Positions 49,448 through 62,446 of a stretch of DNA of 64,000 bases are shown here, one piece after another (positions within the stretch are counted from its first letter, which is position 1; the number at the start of each line of letters is the position of its first letter). Source of the DNA: Ursus arctos. Lineage: Eukaryota > Chordata > Mammalia > Carnivora > Ursidae. The notes under the pieces were generated by a model, which was not told where the DNA came from, did no database searches, and saw only the letters and a list, made by a program, of their open reading frames with translations. The stretch spans positions 30,721,718 through 30,785,717 of the forward strand of contig NW_026622974.1 of the NCBI RefSeq assembly GCF_023065955.2, given 5' to 3'. The position numbers and the translations under genes are program-made.

Positions 49448-50719
49448 TAGGCAACCCTTTTTAATCCTATTTCTCCTTCTTCCTAATGAGCTACTTGTCC
49501 AGAGTTTCCAAGAAATCAGTGGCAAGGCATATTGCTTACTTGGAGATTAAGGCTTATTAGACGTCCATATTTCTTCCTCACATCCCAGGTACTTTTATGA
49601 ATAACACACTGGCACTAAAATTCCTCAGATAAACATTTGACTTAAAATAATATAGAATACAAGAAATCACTAGGGATTTGGAGTGGGAAGTGAGAGTGTT
49701 TCACTTACTAGCAAGTCTATATATAATCTCTGTGCAATTGCATTTTGCCATTTGAAAATGGATTAGGGAGGACAAAATGATGTTTATGGAGCACTGTAAA
49801 TTTTTGAAGCTGTATACAAATGCTATTATTTTATTATTAAAGTCAGTTCTCTCTGAAGTGAGAAGTGATATGTAAAGGCCATATTCTTCATTAAAATCCC
49901 AACTACAGATCATAGCTTGGAGATAATAGGCCTAAGCTGGTATCCAGAGATATCATATTTTACATATTTGCAGTAAACACTAGAGAATGAGAGAAGGCAT
50001 AGTAGAAGAGTAAGAGGCCTCTGAAAAGGAAAATGGACACAGACTAGAAATTTCTCACATTTCAGTATTCCTACATTCTTATATGACTCTGCTGCATGAT
50101 TCATGTAATCAGTTAGCTAGAACGAACAAACAGAAACAAGACATTGTGTAGGGAGTTGTATATGCATATGCCACTGGACATTTGCTGGTTTATTTATATG
50201 AGAATGTGGGAGAAATTGCTAGCATTATATTTTAGGGGTGGGAGAGGTGTTTACTGTTCTTTATAAGGAAAGCCTTTGTCCCCAGGTTAAGAAGAACCTA
50301 GCAAATACGGTCTGGAGAAAATGGATTAGGAAGAAGTGGAGAAAGAAGCAGCTAGATAGAAACAGTGAACTGAGCAAGGACTGTCACTCTCCCTACTGTA
50401 GTTGTACGTACATAAGTAGTCATCAGCTTTGTCGGTTTGTCCAAAGATCTTCAGTTCTCACTGGACACCAGAAGTACCCAGTTAGCTCCCATTAGATTTA
50501 CAGTGTTAGAATCTTAGATGGCACTTGTGGTAATTTCATTTTGAATGAGTAGCATAAAAACATCAGAGGCACAGCCAGTGTTTAATCTTGTTTTTGCCTT
50601 TGACAAATCTCTGATTTAGTATACCCAAATGTCTTTTCAAGTATCCACTATTTCTGTTTCAGAGTAAAAAGAATTAAAAAAAAAAGGAATCACATGGAAA
50701 TTATTTCGTTGAGCCATTT

Positions 50720-50721
50720 CA

Positions 50722-50749
<28 letters not shown>
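50720..50749 (+). repeat. Poly-T run of about 30 bases
   Basis: An uninterrupted T run. On the minus strand it would be a poly-A tail, but the sequence beyond is not a repeat I recognise and no AATAAA lies at the usual distance. Confidence 0.9.
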
Positions 50750-50752
<3 letters not shown>

Positions 50753-51079
50753 TTGAAGCTGTGGCAGGGGAAGTGGAAGGGAATTCACTGAGGGGAAAAA
50801 GAGTGGAGAGAAAAAGTGTTTATTAGGATTGTATAAATTAACCAAATTTTGAGTGATGTCATAGTGACAGCTGACAGTGAGTTCATGCATAGTTACTTAA
50901 TTATTAAAGTCTCATTAAGAGAAAATTGTAAGCATAGTAAACTTGGTTGTAGAATATGCAGAATAATGTATGTTGAATAAATTATCAGTGCCTTTCTTTG
51001 AAGAATCTAAGTAGGGACCAGCTATGTTAATAAGCACTCCAGCATTACTACAAATAGAGATGTTGGATAATCACTTTCA

Positions 51080-51835
51080 AACATTCCTATTTTAGAGTAA
51101 GAGTTTCTCCAAAGAAGACATACAGATGGCTACCAGACATATGAAAAGATGCTCAGCTTCATTCATTATCAGAGAAATGCAAATCAAAAGTGCAATGAAA
51201 TATCACCTCACATCTGTCAGAATGGTAAAATCGACAACATAAGAAACAACAAGTGTTAGTTGAGGATGTGGAGAAAAAGGAACCCTTGTGCACTATTAGT
51301 AGAAATGCAAACTGTGCAGCCATTCTGGAAAACAGTATGGAGGTTCCTCAAAAAAATGAAAAATAAAATTACTTTATGGTCCAGTAATTCCACTATGGGG
51401 TGTTTACCCAAAGAATATAAAAATGCTAATTCAAAAGATATATGCATCTCTATGTTTATTGTAGCATTATTTAGCCAAATAATAGAGAAATTATGGAAGT
51501 AGCTCAAGGGCCCATTGATAGATGAATGGATAAAGAAGACGTGATACACACACACGCACACAACATGGATGGACCTAGAGGATATAATGCTAAGTGAAAT
51601 AAGTCGGAGAAAGACAATACCATATGATTTCACTGATATGTGGAATTTAAGAAACAAAACAAATGAACAAATTAAAAAAGAGACAAAAAACAGACTGTTA
51701 ACTATAGAGAACTGATGGTTACCAGAGGGGAGATGTGTGGGGGGATGGGTGGAATAGGAGAAGGGGATTAAGGGTACACTTATCATGATGAACATTTGGT
51801 AATGCAAAAAATATGTAAAGCAGCAAGAGAAGAAA
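51080..51835 (+). mobile_element. L1 3' fragment, plus strand
   Basis: Contains successive L1 ORF2-tail and 3' UTR landmarks: gaaatgcaaatcaaaagtgc, ggatgtggagaaaaagg, atgaatggataaagaagac and gctaagtgaaataagtcgg. About 50 bases usually present before aacatggatggacc are replaced by a short CA-rich run. The 194-residue ORF on the opposite strand here is an antisense artefact. Confidence 0.85.
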
Positions 51836-51854
51836 GACACTATGATAAGATAAA

Positions 51855-53795
51855 CATCTAGCTTTTCATCAAAAACAACCGAGGCAAGAAAGGCACTGGA
51901 GTGACATAGTCAAAGTGTTGAAAGGAAAAAACTGACAACCAAAAATTCTATATCCTGCAAATTTACCTTTTAAAAATGAGGGCAGAATAAAGACATTTCC
52001 AGCTAAAGCAAAATGCATAGAATTTGTTATTAGCTCACCTGCACTTCAAGAAATACTAAAGGAAATTCTTCAGGCTGAAAGGAGATGGCTGCAGATGGTA
52101 GCTTAGATCCCAGGAAGAATGAAGGGCACTAGAAGTGGCAAGTATGTAAGGAAATATATTTTTATTTTTTTCTTCTATTAATTTCTTTAAAAAATTAGTG
52201 AAGTAAAAATTATAGACACACACATATGTACAAAATACTATGTTGTGGGTTTATAATATAAATAATATAATACATATTATAATAGTAGCAGAAGGGTAAA
52301 CAGGCTAAACTGGAGTAAGCTTACTGTATTTTACTGGATATAAGTCAGTAGTAACTTGGAAATAATGAGAATGTTGTAATACCCACCACAATGCTAAGAA
52401 CTTACTCAAATAAATGACTAAAAAAATCACAGATAAAAAATACACATTTGGGGTGCCTGGGTGGCTCAGTCATTAAGCATCTGCCTTTAGCTCAGCTCAG
52501 GTCATGGTCTCATGGTCCTGGGATATAGCCAAGCATCAGGCTTGCTGCTCAGCAGGGAGCCTGTTTCTCCCTCTAGCTGCTGCTCCCCCTACTTGTGCTC
52601 TCTCTCTCTCACTGTCAAATAAGTAAATAAAATCTTTAAAAAAAATACACATTTGACACAAATAAGGCCGTGAAAAAGGAATAGCAGAACAAAAGATGAG
52701 ACAAATAAAAACCAGAAGCAAAATGGCAAGCCTTAATCCCAACATATAAATAATCAGGTAAATAGGTATTTTATATATGCTGCTTATTATTTATCAAATC
52801 AGTAAAATAATTAAATATTAGTTAAATGTACTACATGTGAAGGACTAAACATTCTAATTAAAATACAGAGATGGTCAGACTAGAGAAAAATGTAAGATAC
52901 AACTATATGCTGTCTAGAAGTGAGGCACTTTAAATTCAAGACAAAAATGTGTTGAAAGTAACAGATTAAAAAAAGACACAATGTTAATAGCATAAAAGAG
53001 CTGAAATGTGTACATTAATATCAGACAAAATGGACTTTAAGAATAATACTAGAAAGAAAGAGGGACATTTCATAATGATAAAAGTGCACAAGTGTCAATA
53101 TATCAGAAAGATATTTATGTATGTATTTATTTGGGAGATAGTGATATTTATAAATGTATGTGCATCTGACAACAGAATCACACAACTGAAAGATCTGATA
53201 GGAGGAATAGACAATTTAATACTCGGGCAATAAATGATAGATTAAGTAATTAGAAAATCAGTAAGCATATAAAATACCACCAACCAACTTCATCTAACTG
53301 ACTTAGAAAACTTCAGAAACAGCAGGAGAATGCACATTCTTTTTTAAGTACACATGAAACATTCATGAACACAGGCTATACGCTAGACCTTAAAAGTACT
53401 TGTTTGTGAAGAATTTTTATAACAATATCATTTATAATAGCCCCAAATTAGAAACAGCCCAAATGAGCATTTGCCTGTGTATGAATAAACAACGTATGGT
53501 ATATCCACACAATGAAATACTATTAAACAATAAAAAGCTATACGCTACCTGCATATGTTACAACATAGCTGAGTTTTAAAGACATCGTGCTAAGTGAAAG
53601 ATACCAGACAAAAAAGACTACGTATTGCGTCATTCCACTTATATGAAATTTCCAGAAAAAGGCAAAACTGTAGTGACTGAAAGCAGATCAGTGGAGCTGC
53701 TGGCGGGGGAGGGAGGCATGGATTGAATACTTTGTATCTTTAACAGAATTATTTGGAATAGAAATGATCACTTTAATACTAAGGTAGTGATGAAT
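51855..53795 (+). mobile_element. Old L1 remnants, plus strand
   Basis: L1M-type sequence follows the younger fragment: aaaattctatatcctgc, ggaaattcttcaggctg, then after the CAN-SINE at 52451-52641 a diverged region with atcagacaaaatggac and a 3' part with gccccaaattagaaacagcc and aatgaaatactattaaac. At least two source copies may be joined. The RT frame is destroyed. Confidence 0.7.
52451..52641 (+). mobile_element. CAN-SINE inserted in an L1 remnant
   Basis: Sense copy with head gggtgcctgggtggctcag and perfect target-site duplication aaaatacacatttg at 52437-52450 and 52642-52655. The surrounding sequence on both sides is plus-strand L1, so the SINE is the later insertion. Confidence 0.92.
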
Positions 53796-54360
53796 TTTAT
53801 AAAATCATGTTTGATAGTCATTATTTAAAGGTTCATATCAGTGGAGCCTCGTCTTACTGATTTACTCCAATCCTCTTCCCCAACTTTAGGTCTGTTTTTA
53901 AAAATTGGCTATGTTTATTTCGCCTTATGCATGCCTTTTAATTTTCATTTTGGATCAGGTTTGTACAAGTATTTGCTATTTTAATGATATTATCCTGTTT
54001 TTATTTTTGTCATAGTTAATGGGATGTTCCAAATTTAAAATAAGGAGACCTGAGTCAGATTGAAAAAAAATCTGGTTCAAAATATTTCTTTGGTATTTTG
54101 GAAGAAATTTTGTAACGAAATAATCAAATTCGCTTATCTCCCAACTTTGTTTCCTTTTGCCACTCTAAAGTGTATAGTTTAAGTGTTATCTTTTCCCATA
54201 ATTTAAGATTATTCACTAGGGATCTTTAAATTTTGACAGTATTATTCAGAGTAATCCTATTTACTTTTTAATGAAATCAAGTTGGTATATTAATACTGGA
54301 ATCAAATTGCTGAACATTATTTGGAATTTACTACTTATATATTTTGGATATAAGAAATAC

Positions 54361-54478
54361 ATAGGTGCATGGTGTACTGGGTGTTATACGCAAGGAATGA
54401 AACATGGAACTTTACATCAAAATCTAGGGATGTACTGTATGGTGACTAACATAATATTATAAAAATTATTAAAAAAAT
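54361..54478 (+). mobile_element. Short L1 3' end, plus strand
   Basis: Carries the carnivore L1 3' terminal wording tgtactgggtgttatacgc and gtatggtgactaacataa followed by an A-rich tail. Extremely 5'-truncated. The flanking repeat ataggtg is short, so ends are approximate. Confidence 0.75.
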
Positions 54479-56273
54479 AGGTGGTAAAAATTTCATGCCA
54501 TGTTTTTTCAAGGAATGATGGCTATGCATTTAGCTACAATTCAACATGAAAGGGAGACATTGGACTCTGTCGTATGTTACTCATTTGACAAATGAAAAAA
54601 GAAATTCTGATTTTTAGTGCAGACTTGAGAAAACAAGTTGCCATTTACGTGCTAGTTGCAGAAATATAGCAGTGGCCTGTGATACTCTGAGAAGACTATG
54701 AGTATTGAAAATACTGTTAAATAACATGAGTGCTTATTTCCTAGCTATTTAAGCGATGATATGAGATTATCAGGTTAGTTGCATGTTCCATCAGAAATAG
54801 TGCTGATGGACTGGACGGTTGTTTGGGCATAGCACTCAGGATATCCTCATAAAATACCAGGAGTTAGTTATATCTGGATCAGGCATTTCGCTCATTTTGT
54901 ATTTGTTCTATGTTCTGGTACAGTAACTGAAACTAAAAATGAAGGAAGTAAGTGTGAATACCTAAGCACATGGTGGAAAACCTGAAATACTTCTGCCTGG
55001 TTAACAGAGCAGGATTCCAGCACTGTTCCATAGAACTTCCTGCAGTGATGGAAACGTTCTGTACCTGAGCTGTCACTGTGACTCCGTGAGCATTAGTGCA
55101 ACTGGTATACAAAATTACGGCCATTCTGGTTTCATGCCAGCCCTGCTGGACTCGATTTTATGCAGTTAGTAGGAGTTGTAATAACTGAGAACATAAGCAG
55201 AAGAAATAAAAGCCAAAGAATTAAGCTACAGACAGTTAACACTTGGGAATACTTAACCATGGATGGACCAGTATGGAATATTGCCTTTTGAGCTTGCAAA
55301 GTCCAAAGGCTTATACATATCGTGTACTCTATGAGTTTTAGAGTCAGACATAAATAGCAAAATTTGGTGAAGTAGACAAACCCACTCTGGATAAACCAGT
55401 ATATTCAGAATTGGAAACAATCCTCAGATTCCAGTTAATCTTTCTAACATCACTTAAGATCTTCCCCTATCCACACATCATGCCAGAGGATGGGTTTAGG
55501 TGGCCATGTTTGCGCCTGCTTTCTTCTTGGTTACAACTAATAAGTTTACCAGAGAAGGGCGCTTAATTCAGGCAAAGAGACAGATTTGCTCTCCTGCAGA
55601 TTTAGAGTTGAAAAACAACCTGAGTCCACCAATGGTGAAAACTAAAACTTCAGAGTTATACAATCCAAGGATTGAATAAATATTGAGTTGTGGGAAAATG
55701 ACAGAATCCAGAATTTTGAGATGAAAATGGTGTGAATAGAAAAGTAGAAACAATTAAAATAAGTGGTTACCAAGAGAGGCAGAGAAACTCCCCATTGATG
55801 ACTTTATTTCTCATGGGCCTGTCTATTCTTTCAGCACATTTGCCCTATCCACACATTTATTCCTTTCCTGCCAAACCATTTCTTTCTCCTTTTTTTCTTT
55901 CTTTTTCTTCCTTCCCTTTTTTTTTTAAGAAAGCAAGTTTTTTTAATTAAATAATTTTCAGGTTTTAGCTTTATAATTTGGCATCCATATACACTACAAA
56001 GTGATCACCACAAGTCTGGTTTCCATCATCACCAAACAGCTGACCCCTTCACCTGCCTCGCCCGTCTCCCAGCCTAGTTCCCCTCTGATAGCCACTTGCC
56101 TGTCTGTTCCCTATGAATTTTTGTTTGTTTGTTTGTTATTTGTTTGTTTTTAGCTTACATGTATGAATGAAATCATATAACATTTGTCTTTCTCTGACTT
56201 ATTTCGCTCCTCAAAGTCCATTCATGTCACAAATGGCAAGATTTCATTCTTTTTTATGGCTGAATTACATTCC

Positions 56274-56274
<1 letters not shown>

Positions 56275-56320
<46 letters not shown>
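56275..56320 (+). repeat. (TG)23 microsatellite
   Basis: Uninterrupted TG dinucleotides inside the 3' part of L1 copy B; the longest class of dinucleotide run in the window. Confidence 0.97.
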
Positions 56321-56323
<3 letters not shown>

Positions 56324-57224
56324 AACATCTTTTTTATCCATTAATCTATTGTGCACACAGGCTGTTTCCGTATCTTGGCTATTGTAATTAATGCTGTGAT
56401 GAACATAGGGAGTGCATACAGCCTTTCAAATTAGTGTTTTTATATTCTTCAGGTAAATACCCAAAAGTAGAATAGTTAGGTAATATGGTAATTCTATTTT
56501 TAATTTTTTTAGGAATCTCCAGACTGTTTTCCACCAGTTTATATTCCGACCAAGAATGTACAGTTTTTCCCTTTTCTCCACATCTTTCCCCACAATTATT
56601 TCTTGTCTTTTGATAAAAGCCATTCTAACAGATTTAGGTAATATCTCATTGTGGTTTTTATTTTCATTTCTCTAATAAATTATTGATGTTGAGTATCTTT
56701 TCATGTCCCTGTTGGTAATCTGTCTTCTTTGAACAAATGTCTATTCAAATCCACTGCCCACTTAATTGATTTTTGTTGTTGTTTGAGTTGTATTAGTTCC
56801 TTATGTATTTTAGATATTAGCCCTTATCAGATATTTGGTTCGCAGATATCTTCTCCCATTCACTAGGTTGCCTTTTCATTTTGATGATGGATTTCATTGC
56901 TGTGCAGAAGCATTTTAGTTTGCTGTAATCCCATCTGTTTATTTTTGCCTTTGTTTTCCTTTCCTCTGGAGTCAGAGGTTTCAGGTCTTACATTTAAATC
57001 TGTAATGCATTTTGAGTTAATTTCTATGCATACTGTAAGATAGTGATCTAATTTCATTCTTTTGTATATATATATGACTGTCCAGTTTTCCCAACACCAT
57101 TTATTGATGAGACTGTCTCCATTGTATGTTCTTGACTCCTTTGTCATAGATTAATTGTTCATATATGTTTGGGTTTTTTTCTGAGCTCTCAATTCTGTTA
57201 CACTGATCTGTGGGTCTGGTTTTT

Positions 57225-57418
57225 GTTTGTTTTTGTTTTTTTTAAGATTTTGCTTATTTGACAAAGAGACAGCAAGAGAGGGGACACAAGCAGGGGACGT
57301 GGGAGAGGAAGAAGCAGACTCCCAGTGGAGGAGCCTGATGTGGGGCTTGATCCCAGGGCTCTGGATCATGCCCTGAGCCAAAGGCAGACGCTTAATGACT
57401 GGGCCACCCAGGTGCCCC
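57225..57418 (-). mobile_element. CAN-SINE inserted in minus-strand L1
   Basis: Antisense copy with target-site duplication ctgtgggtctggttttt (57208-57224) and ctgtgggtctgttttt (57419-57434). It interrupts the ORF2-derived part of the L1 at 55.9-60.2 kb and therefore postdates it. Confidence 0.92.
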
Positions 57419-58569
57419 TGTGGGTCTGTTTTTGTACCAATACCATATTGTTTTGATTACTGTAACTTTGTAGTTTAGTTAGAAAGCAAGGAGCATGAAA
57501 ACCTCCAGCTCTGTTCTTTCTCGAGATTACTTTGGCTATTCAGGATCAGGATCATTTGTGGTTTTAGATGAGTCTTACAAATTTTAGAATTATTTTTTCT
57601 AGTTCTGTGACGTATGCCATTGGTATTTTGATAGGGATTTCATTGGATCCATAGATTGCTTTGGGTAGTGAAGACACTTTAACAATAGAATTCTTCTAAT
57701 CCATAAGCATAGAATATCTTTCCATTTATTTGTTTCTTGAGTTTCTTTAACCAGTGTCTTATAGTTTTCAGTGTACAAGTCTTTTAGCTCCTTGGTTAAA
57801 TTTATTCCTAGGTATTTAATTTTTTGATGTCATTATAAATGGGATTGTTTTCATATTTTCTTTTTCTGATGGTTTATTATTGCATAGGAATGCAACAGAC
57901 TTTTTTATGTGTTGATTTCGTATCCTGCCACTTTACTGAATTCACTTATTACTTCCAACAGTTTTTTGGTGGATTCTTAAGGGTTTTCTATGTTATAGTA
58001 TCATGTTATCTGTGAATAGTGACTTTTATTTATCAATTTTTACTTTCATATGTTTTCTTATTATTAATTAGTGGCCATTTCTTTTTAAAGAAGTCCCTTT
58101 AACATTTCTTCTAGGGCCTATTTAGTGGTGATGAACTCCTTTAGCTTTTGCTTATCTGTAAAGTTCTTTATCTCTCCTTCAATTCTGAATGATAACCTTG
58201 CTAGGTAGTATAGTCTAGGTAGTGAGTTGTTTTTTTGTTGTTGTTTGTTTTTTTCCTTTCAGCACTTGAAATATATCCTGTTACTCACTTCTGGCCTGCA
58301 AAGTTTCTGCTGAGAAATTTGTTGATGGCCTTCTGGGGTTTCCCTTGCTCATAGTAAGTCCTAATTCTCTTGCTACTTTCAGGGCTCTTTCTTTATCCTT
58401 AACTTCTACCATTTTAATTAGAATGTATCTTGGGGTGCATTTCTTTGAGTTCATCTTTGGAGCTCTCTGGTCTTTCTGGACCTGGATGTCTGATACCTTC
58501 CCTAGGTTAGGGACGTTTTCATCTATTATTTCTTTAAATAATGGTTCTGGTCCTTTCTCTCTTCTTTTT

Positions 58570-58772
58570 TTAAAAGATTTTATTTATTTATTTGAGAAAG
58601 AGAGAAAGAGTTGTGTGAGCACGAGCAGGGGGAGGGGGATGGGGAGAGGAAGAGGCAGGCTCCCCACCCCCCCCAAGCAGGCAGCCCCACACAGGCTCAA
58701 TCCCAGGACCCTGAGATCATGACCTAAGCCGAAGTCAGATCCTTAACTGACTTAGCCACCCAGGTGCCCCTG
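58570..58772 (-). mobile_element. CAN-SINE, older type, inserted in minus-strand L1
   Basis: Antisense copy with target-site duplication tttctctcttcttttt at 58554-58569 and 58773-58788. The body holds a C-run (ccccacccccccc) and the older gagatcatgacctaagccg wording. Confidence 0.9.
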
Positions 58773-59730
58773 TTTCTCTCTTCTTTTTGTGAGGCCCCTA
58801 TCATGTGAATGTTGTTCCACTTGATGTTGTCTCGAAGGCCTTTTAGGGTGTCTTCACTTTTCTTAATTCTAAATTCATTTTGCAGTTCTGAGTTCCATTG
58901 CTTTGTCTTCCAGCTTGCTGATCCAGTCTTCTACCTCGCCCAGTCTGCTGTTGAACCCCTCTAGTTTATTTTTCAGTGCATTTATGACTTCTGTTTGGTA
59001 CTGTCTTATATTTATTATCTCTTTTGAAGTTCTCACTGTATTCATCCATTCTTCTCCTGAGTTAGGACCATTACTTTGAATTCCTTACCTTGGGTTCGTT
59101 TAGTTCTTTTCCTGAGGTTTTGCCTTGTTCTATCATTTGGAGCATATTTCTCTGTCTACTCATTTTGCCTAACTCTTCATATTTGTTTCTACGTATTAGT
59201 TAAGTCAGCTACCTCTCACAGTCTTGAAGGAGTGGCCTTATGTAGATGTCCTGTGGTGCCCGGAAGTGAATCTCCCCTGGTCACCAGAGCCAGGTGCTCG
59301 AGGAGTATCCCTTATATGGATTGTGCGTGCCCTCCCGTTGTGGCAAGGTCACTGTTGTAGTGTGTTGGTGAGTGAGGCTGGGTGGTGTGTGGGGCTAGGC
59401 CCTGCCCTAGCTTCCATGTGTAGCCACAATTATTGGGGTGTGTTATGGATCAGGGCTGGTCCCTGCCCCAGCTGGGCCTTGGACCCACCTGCTCTCATGA
59501 TTTGGTGGGTGGGGCTTCCTGTGGGGCTTGCCTACTGGCACTAGCAGGTTAGAGAGAGAATTTTAAAATGGCCCTATGAGCCCAGTATTTGTAAGGTAGA
59601 CTAAGATCATGAAAATGACTCCTGCCGGTGTCTCTATCCCTAGGGAGGGTTTCTGCTGTTTCCTGCCTCTCTGGCAGATGGTCTAAGGTTGGCAAATGGG
59701 TCTCCTTTACCTATGATATATGAGATTTTC

Positions 59731-59733
<3 letters not shown>

Positions 59734-59781
<48 letters not shown>
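59734..59781 (+). repeat. (TG)n microsatellite
   Basis: About 24 uninterrupted TG units in the 5' region of L1 copy B. Confidence 0.97.
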
Positions 59782-59782
<1 letters not shown>

Positions 59783-60298
59783 GCTTTCTGGGTTAAGGAA
59801 ATCTGCACACCAGCCCTTTAAGAGTGATTTTCTCATCCGTACAGTTTTACAGTTTTCCTGAATGTAATCCCCATTGATTTTCAAACCTGGTTGTTTTGGG
59901 GTCTTGTCTCACCTGTGCAGGATCTAAAGTTTCAGGTATCTCAAATGGAGCTTGAATCCCTTGCTCCTCAAGTAAGAGTTTCATGCCTTTAATATTCTTC
60001 CCCACTGTGACTCACTGCAGCTAGGATTCTTTCTCCCCCCTGGTATGTCTGTGTCTTTGCCTCTCTTGCCTGTCTCAGTGCTGTTCTTTTATCCTTTGTT
60101 GTGGAGGCTTTTGTTCATTCAATTTTCAGGTGCTTTTCAGAGGGACTCATTCCATATGTAGCTGTAGATTTGTTGTGTCCACGAGAGGAGGTGAGTTCAG
60201 GATCTTGCTGTGCCACCATCTTGAACCTAACCCCCCTTTTTTGCATTTTTTATATAATTCTCTGTTATCCAGTTTCATTCATGGTTCATATCACTTGC

Positions 60299-60451
60299 CG
60301 TGTGCTAGAATTATTTGGCCAACTATTGAACATACCGATGTCCAGGACCCACCCCAGATGAATCAAAATATGTGGATGAGATTCAGGTATCAGTATAGTT
60401 TTAAAAGCTTCCCTGGTGATTCTAAAGTATATGCAGCTTTGAGAGGCACTG
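60299..60451. mobile_element. MER5-like hAT element
   Basis: Body has tccaggacccaccccagatg and tccctggtgattctaaag, right end tttgagaggcactg. Left end degraded. Confidence 0.6.
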
Positions 60452-62360
60452 ATCTGTACATGATAATTTTCTAGTCTTCTAAGAGTCATCTGTTAATTTT
60501 ATTTAATAGAGTTTTATTCACATGTATGCTTATAGATGTCTTCATTTGAGTACGATATGCCAATCAGATATATTTAATGGGTCGTTGATTTTTGGTCAGC
60601 AGGTTTTATCTGTACTTCCAGCATTGCTATTAGGCATATGACACTTTAACTGTAAAACGGTTTGAAATCCTGTTCAGCAGCGTGTTATTTGTAACTTTTG
60701 GTTTGATACAATGAAGTCCCATAAAACAAGAGAAGATATTTTGATCTTGGATGAGAAAGATAAGATTGTTCTGTTAAAGAGAAATTTTCTTAAGCTGGAA
60801 AGATAAAGAATAAGTGAAGAATGAGAAGACCTAGAAACAAATAAGAATTCCTTCTCTTCATGTCATCCCCTCAGCCTTCTGATTAAATTGAACTGTGGTG
60901 CTTTGAATATGAATGAAATGGTATTCTGCAGACTATCACTATTCCCTGCTATATGTTCTTCTTATTCAAGGTGAATCATTACAATTTCATGAGATTTCAA
61001 TCCTCCTACTTTAGATAATGCTATGTTTATTTATTTTCATTTAGATATTATTATATAAAAATGGATATTTGAAGAATCTTCTAGGTGTGATTGGGTTAAA
61101 AAACTTTGTTGGAGGAATATTATTGCTCAAGGGCTAAACAAAGATAGTTGAATTTTGATTTCTAATTTTTTAAATTCTATTTAATAATTAGAACTTTACA
61201 GTCTGATGAATAATTCTTATTTTTACAAAACATAGGGAAAGAACGTCTGTATGTGCAATTATTTAGCACTAGTAGGTTAGACCAGAAAAATAATATTTGG
61301 AATTAAGTTTCAAATACCTTGCAGGTTTTGAAACCAGAATCACTGCTTCAAGAAATGAAAATTCTAAAAGGATGAGGGCAGATAGGTTAGGGATAATTTC
61401 ATGAAGTTTTAAAACATATTCGGGTCTCTTGCACAGGCAATGTATGCTGTTTTCCATCTCTCCTGAGAACAGGACAAGAAAAAAATCATTTTATTCTGTA
61501 GCATAAGGGACTTATGAAAATTATTTTCTGACAGCAAAATTTGTTAAGCATTAGAACGGATTATCAGGGGAGGTTGTAAAATCGCTTTCTCTTGAGGTCC
61601 CTAAAAATAGAATCATTTCTTCTTTTCTTGGTATGTTAAGAATGCTTCTTCCTAAGAGAAGAGGGATGAATAATTTGACCTCTAACAATCCCTTTTATCT
61701 GGCCTGTGTCAAGTTGCTATGTGTGAGTAGAAAATATGGTCAGAAACCTCATTAAGGTTTTAGGGAAAAAAAAAAAAGACTAAGAAATAACCTTAGAACA
61801 AAGCATGTATATAACATGCATATGACTCACTGTTGATTTCTATGAAGTCCTATTTCTGCATATTTATTGCTTTGGACTTTAAGAAAAAGAAATAAGCTTC
61901 AATTTTATGAGTACGTTCAGTTGTTTTTTCCCTGGAAGTATAATATCTACTCTGAGAGGCTGACATGGCAGTGGTCACGATACTATGCTTTTGGGTGTTT
62001 TGGAGCACCCAGAAATGCCCTCAGTAGACCATCTGATTACAAATCAGCAGGGGCAGTAATGGTGGGATATAGAACTTAGAGAATCTGTAATATGTGATAA
62101 ATACCTTCATACTATTTTAGTCATATATCTGTGGGGTGGTGGTGACACTGCCAAGATTCAGGGTAAGCACAGCATATGGTGAAGGCTTCACCTACAGAGG
62201 TGTATTTGTTCTGGGTCTTGCAGTATTAATATGTCCTCAACCCAAGGTTTACCAAGTCTGTGGCAATGCAAAAAAAAATATGGAGGAGCTTCCAGAGCAT
62301 GGGGTTTTAGTAGAAAATACCACTAGGATGGTGGTTTGGGGTCATATTAATTATGTGCTT

Positions 62361-62430
62361 TGGATTACTATTTTAAAGGAATTTGGTTGTTCAGAACCTT
62401 GGATTACTGTTTTAAGGAATTTGATTGTTA
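62361..62430 (+). repeat. 39-base-period imperfect tandem duplication
   Basis: tggattactattttaaagg... at 62361 recurs as tggattactgttttaagg... at 62400, with the shared part running through gaatttg-ttgtt. The second unit is incomplete. Confidence 0.85.
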
Positions 62431-62446
62431 ACATGTTAACATAGCT

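Larger units (their letters stand above)
55930..60240 (-). mobile_element. Rearranged L1 copy B, minus strand
   Basis: From right to left: 5' region with its start near 60240 (reverse complement of a ccatcttgaacc-type L1 beginning), ORF1-related sequence (about 58780-59170), 5'-region sequence to about 58030, then ORF2 3' sequence (about 56650-58020) and 3' UTR to about 55930. The central ORF2 core is absent. Two CAN-SINEs (57225-57418 and 58570-58772) and two (TG)n arrays lie in it. About 2 kb at the 5' side is homologous to copy A in the same order. Confidence 0.8.

Noticed and set aside
51256..51840. 194-residue ORF on the minus strand, the longest in the window
   Set aside because: It is the antisense of a plus-strand L1 3' fragment; the hydrophobic, Ser/Phe-rich composition is what reversed L1 sequence gives.
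12339..58772. tRNA-like sequences with pol III box similarity
   Set aside because: All are heads of CAN-SINEs; none folds into an intact tRNA gene as judged by eye.
62136..62444. 102-residue plus-strand ORF near a unique region
   Set aside because: No recognisable domain, no good acceptor and donor pair, and it runs into the 39-base duplication; I cannot support it as an exon.
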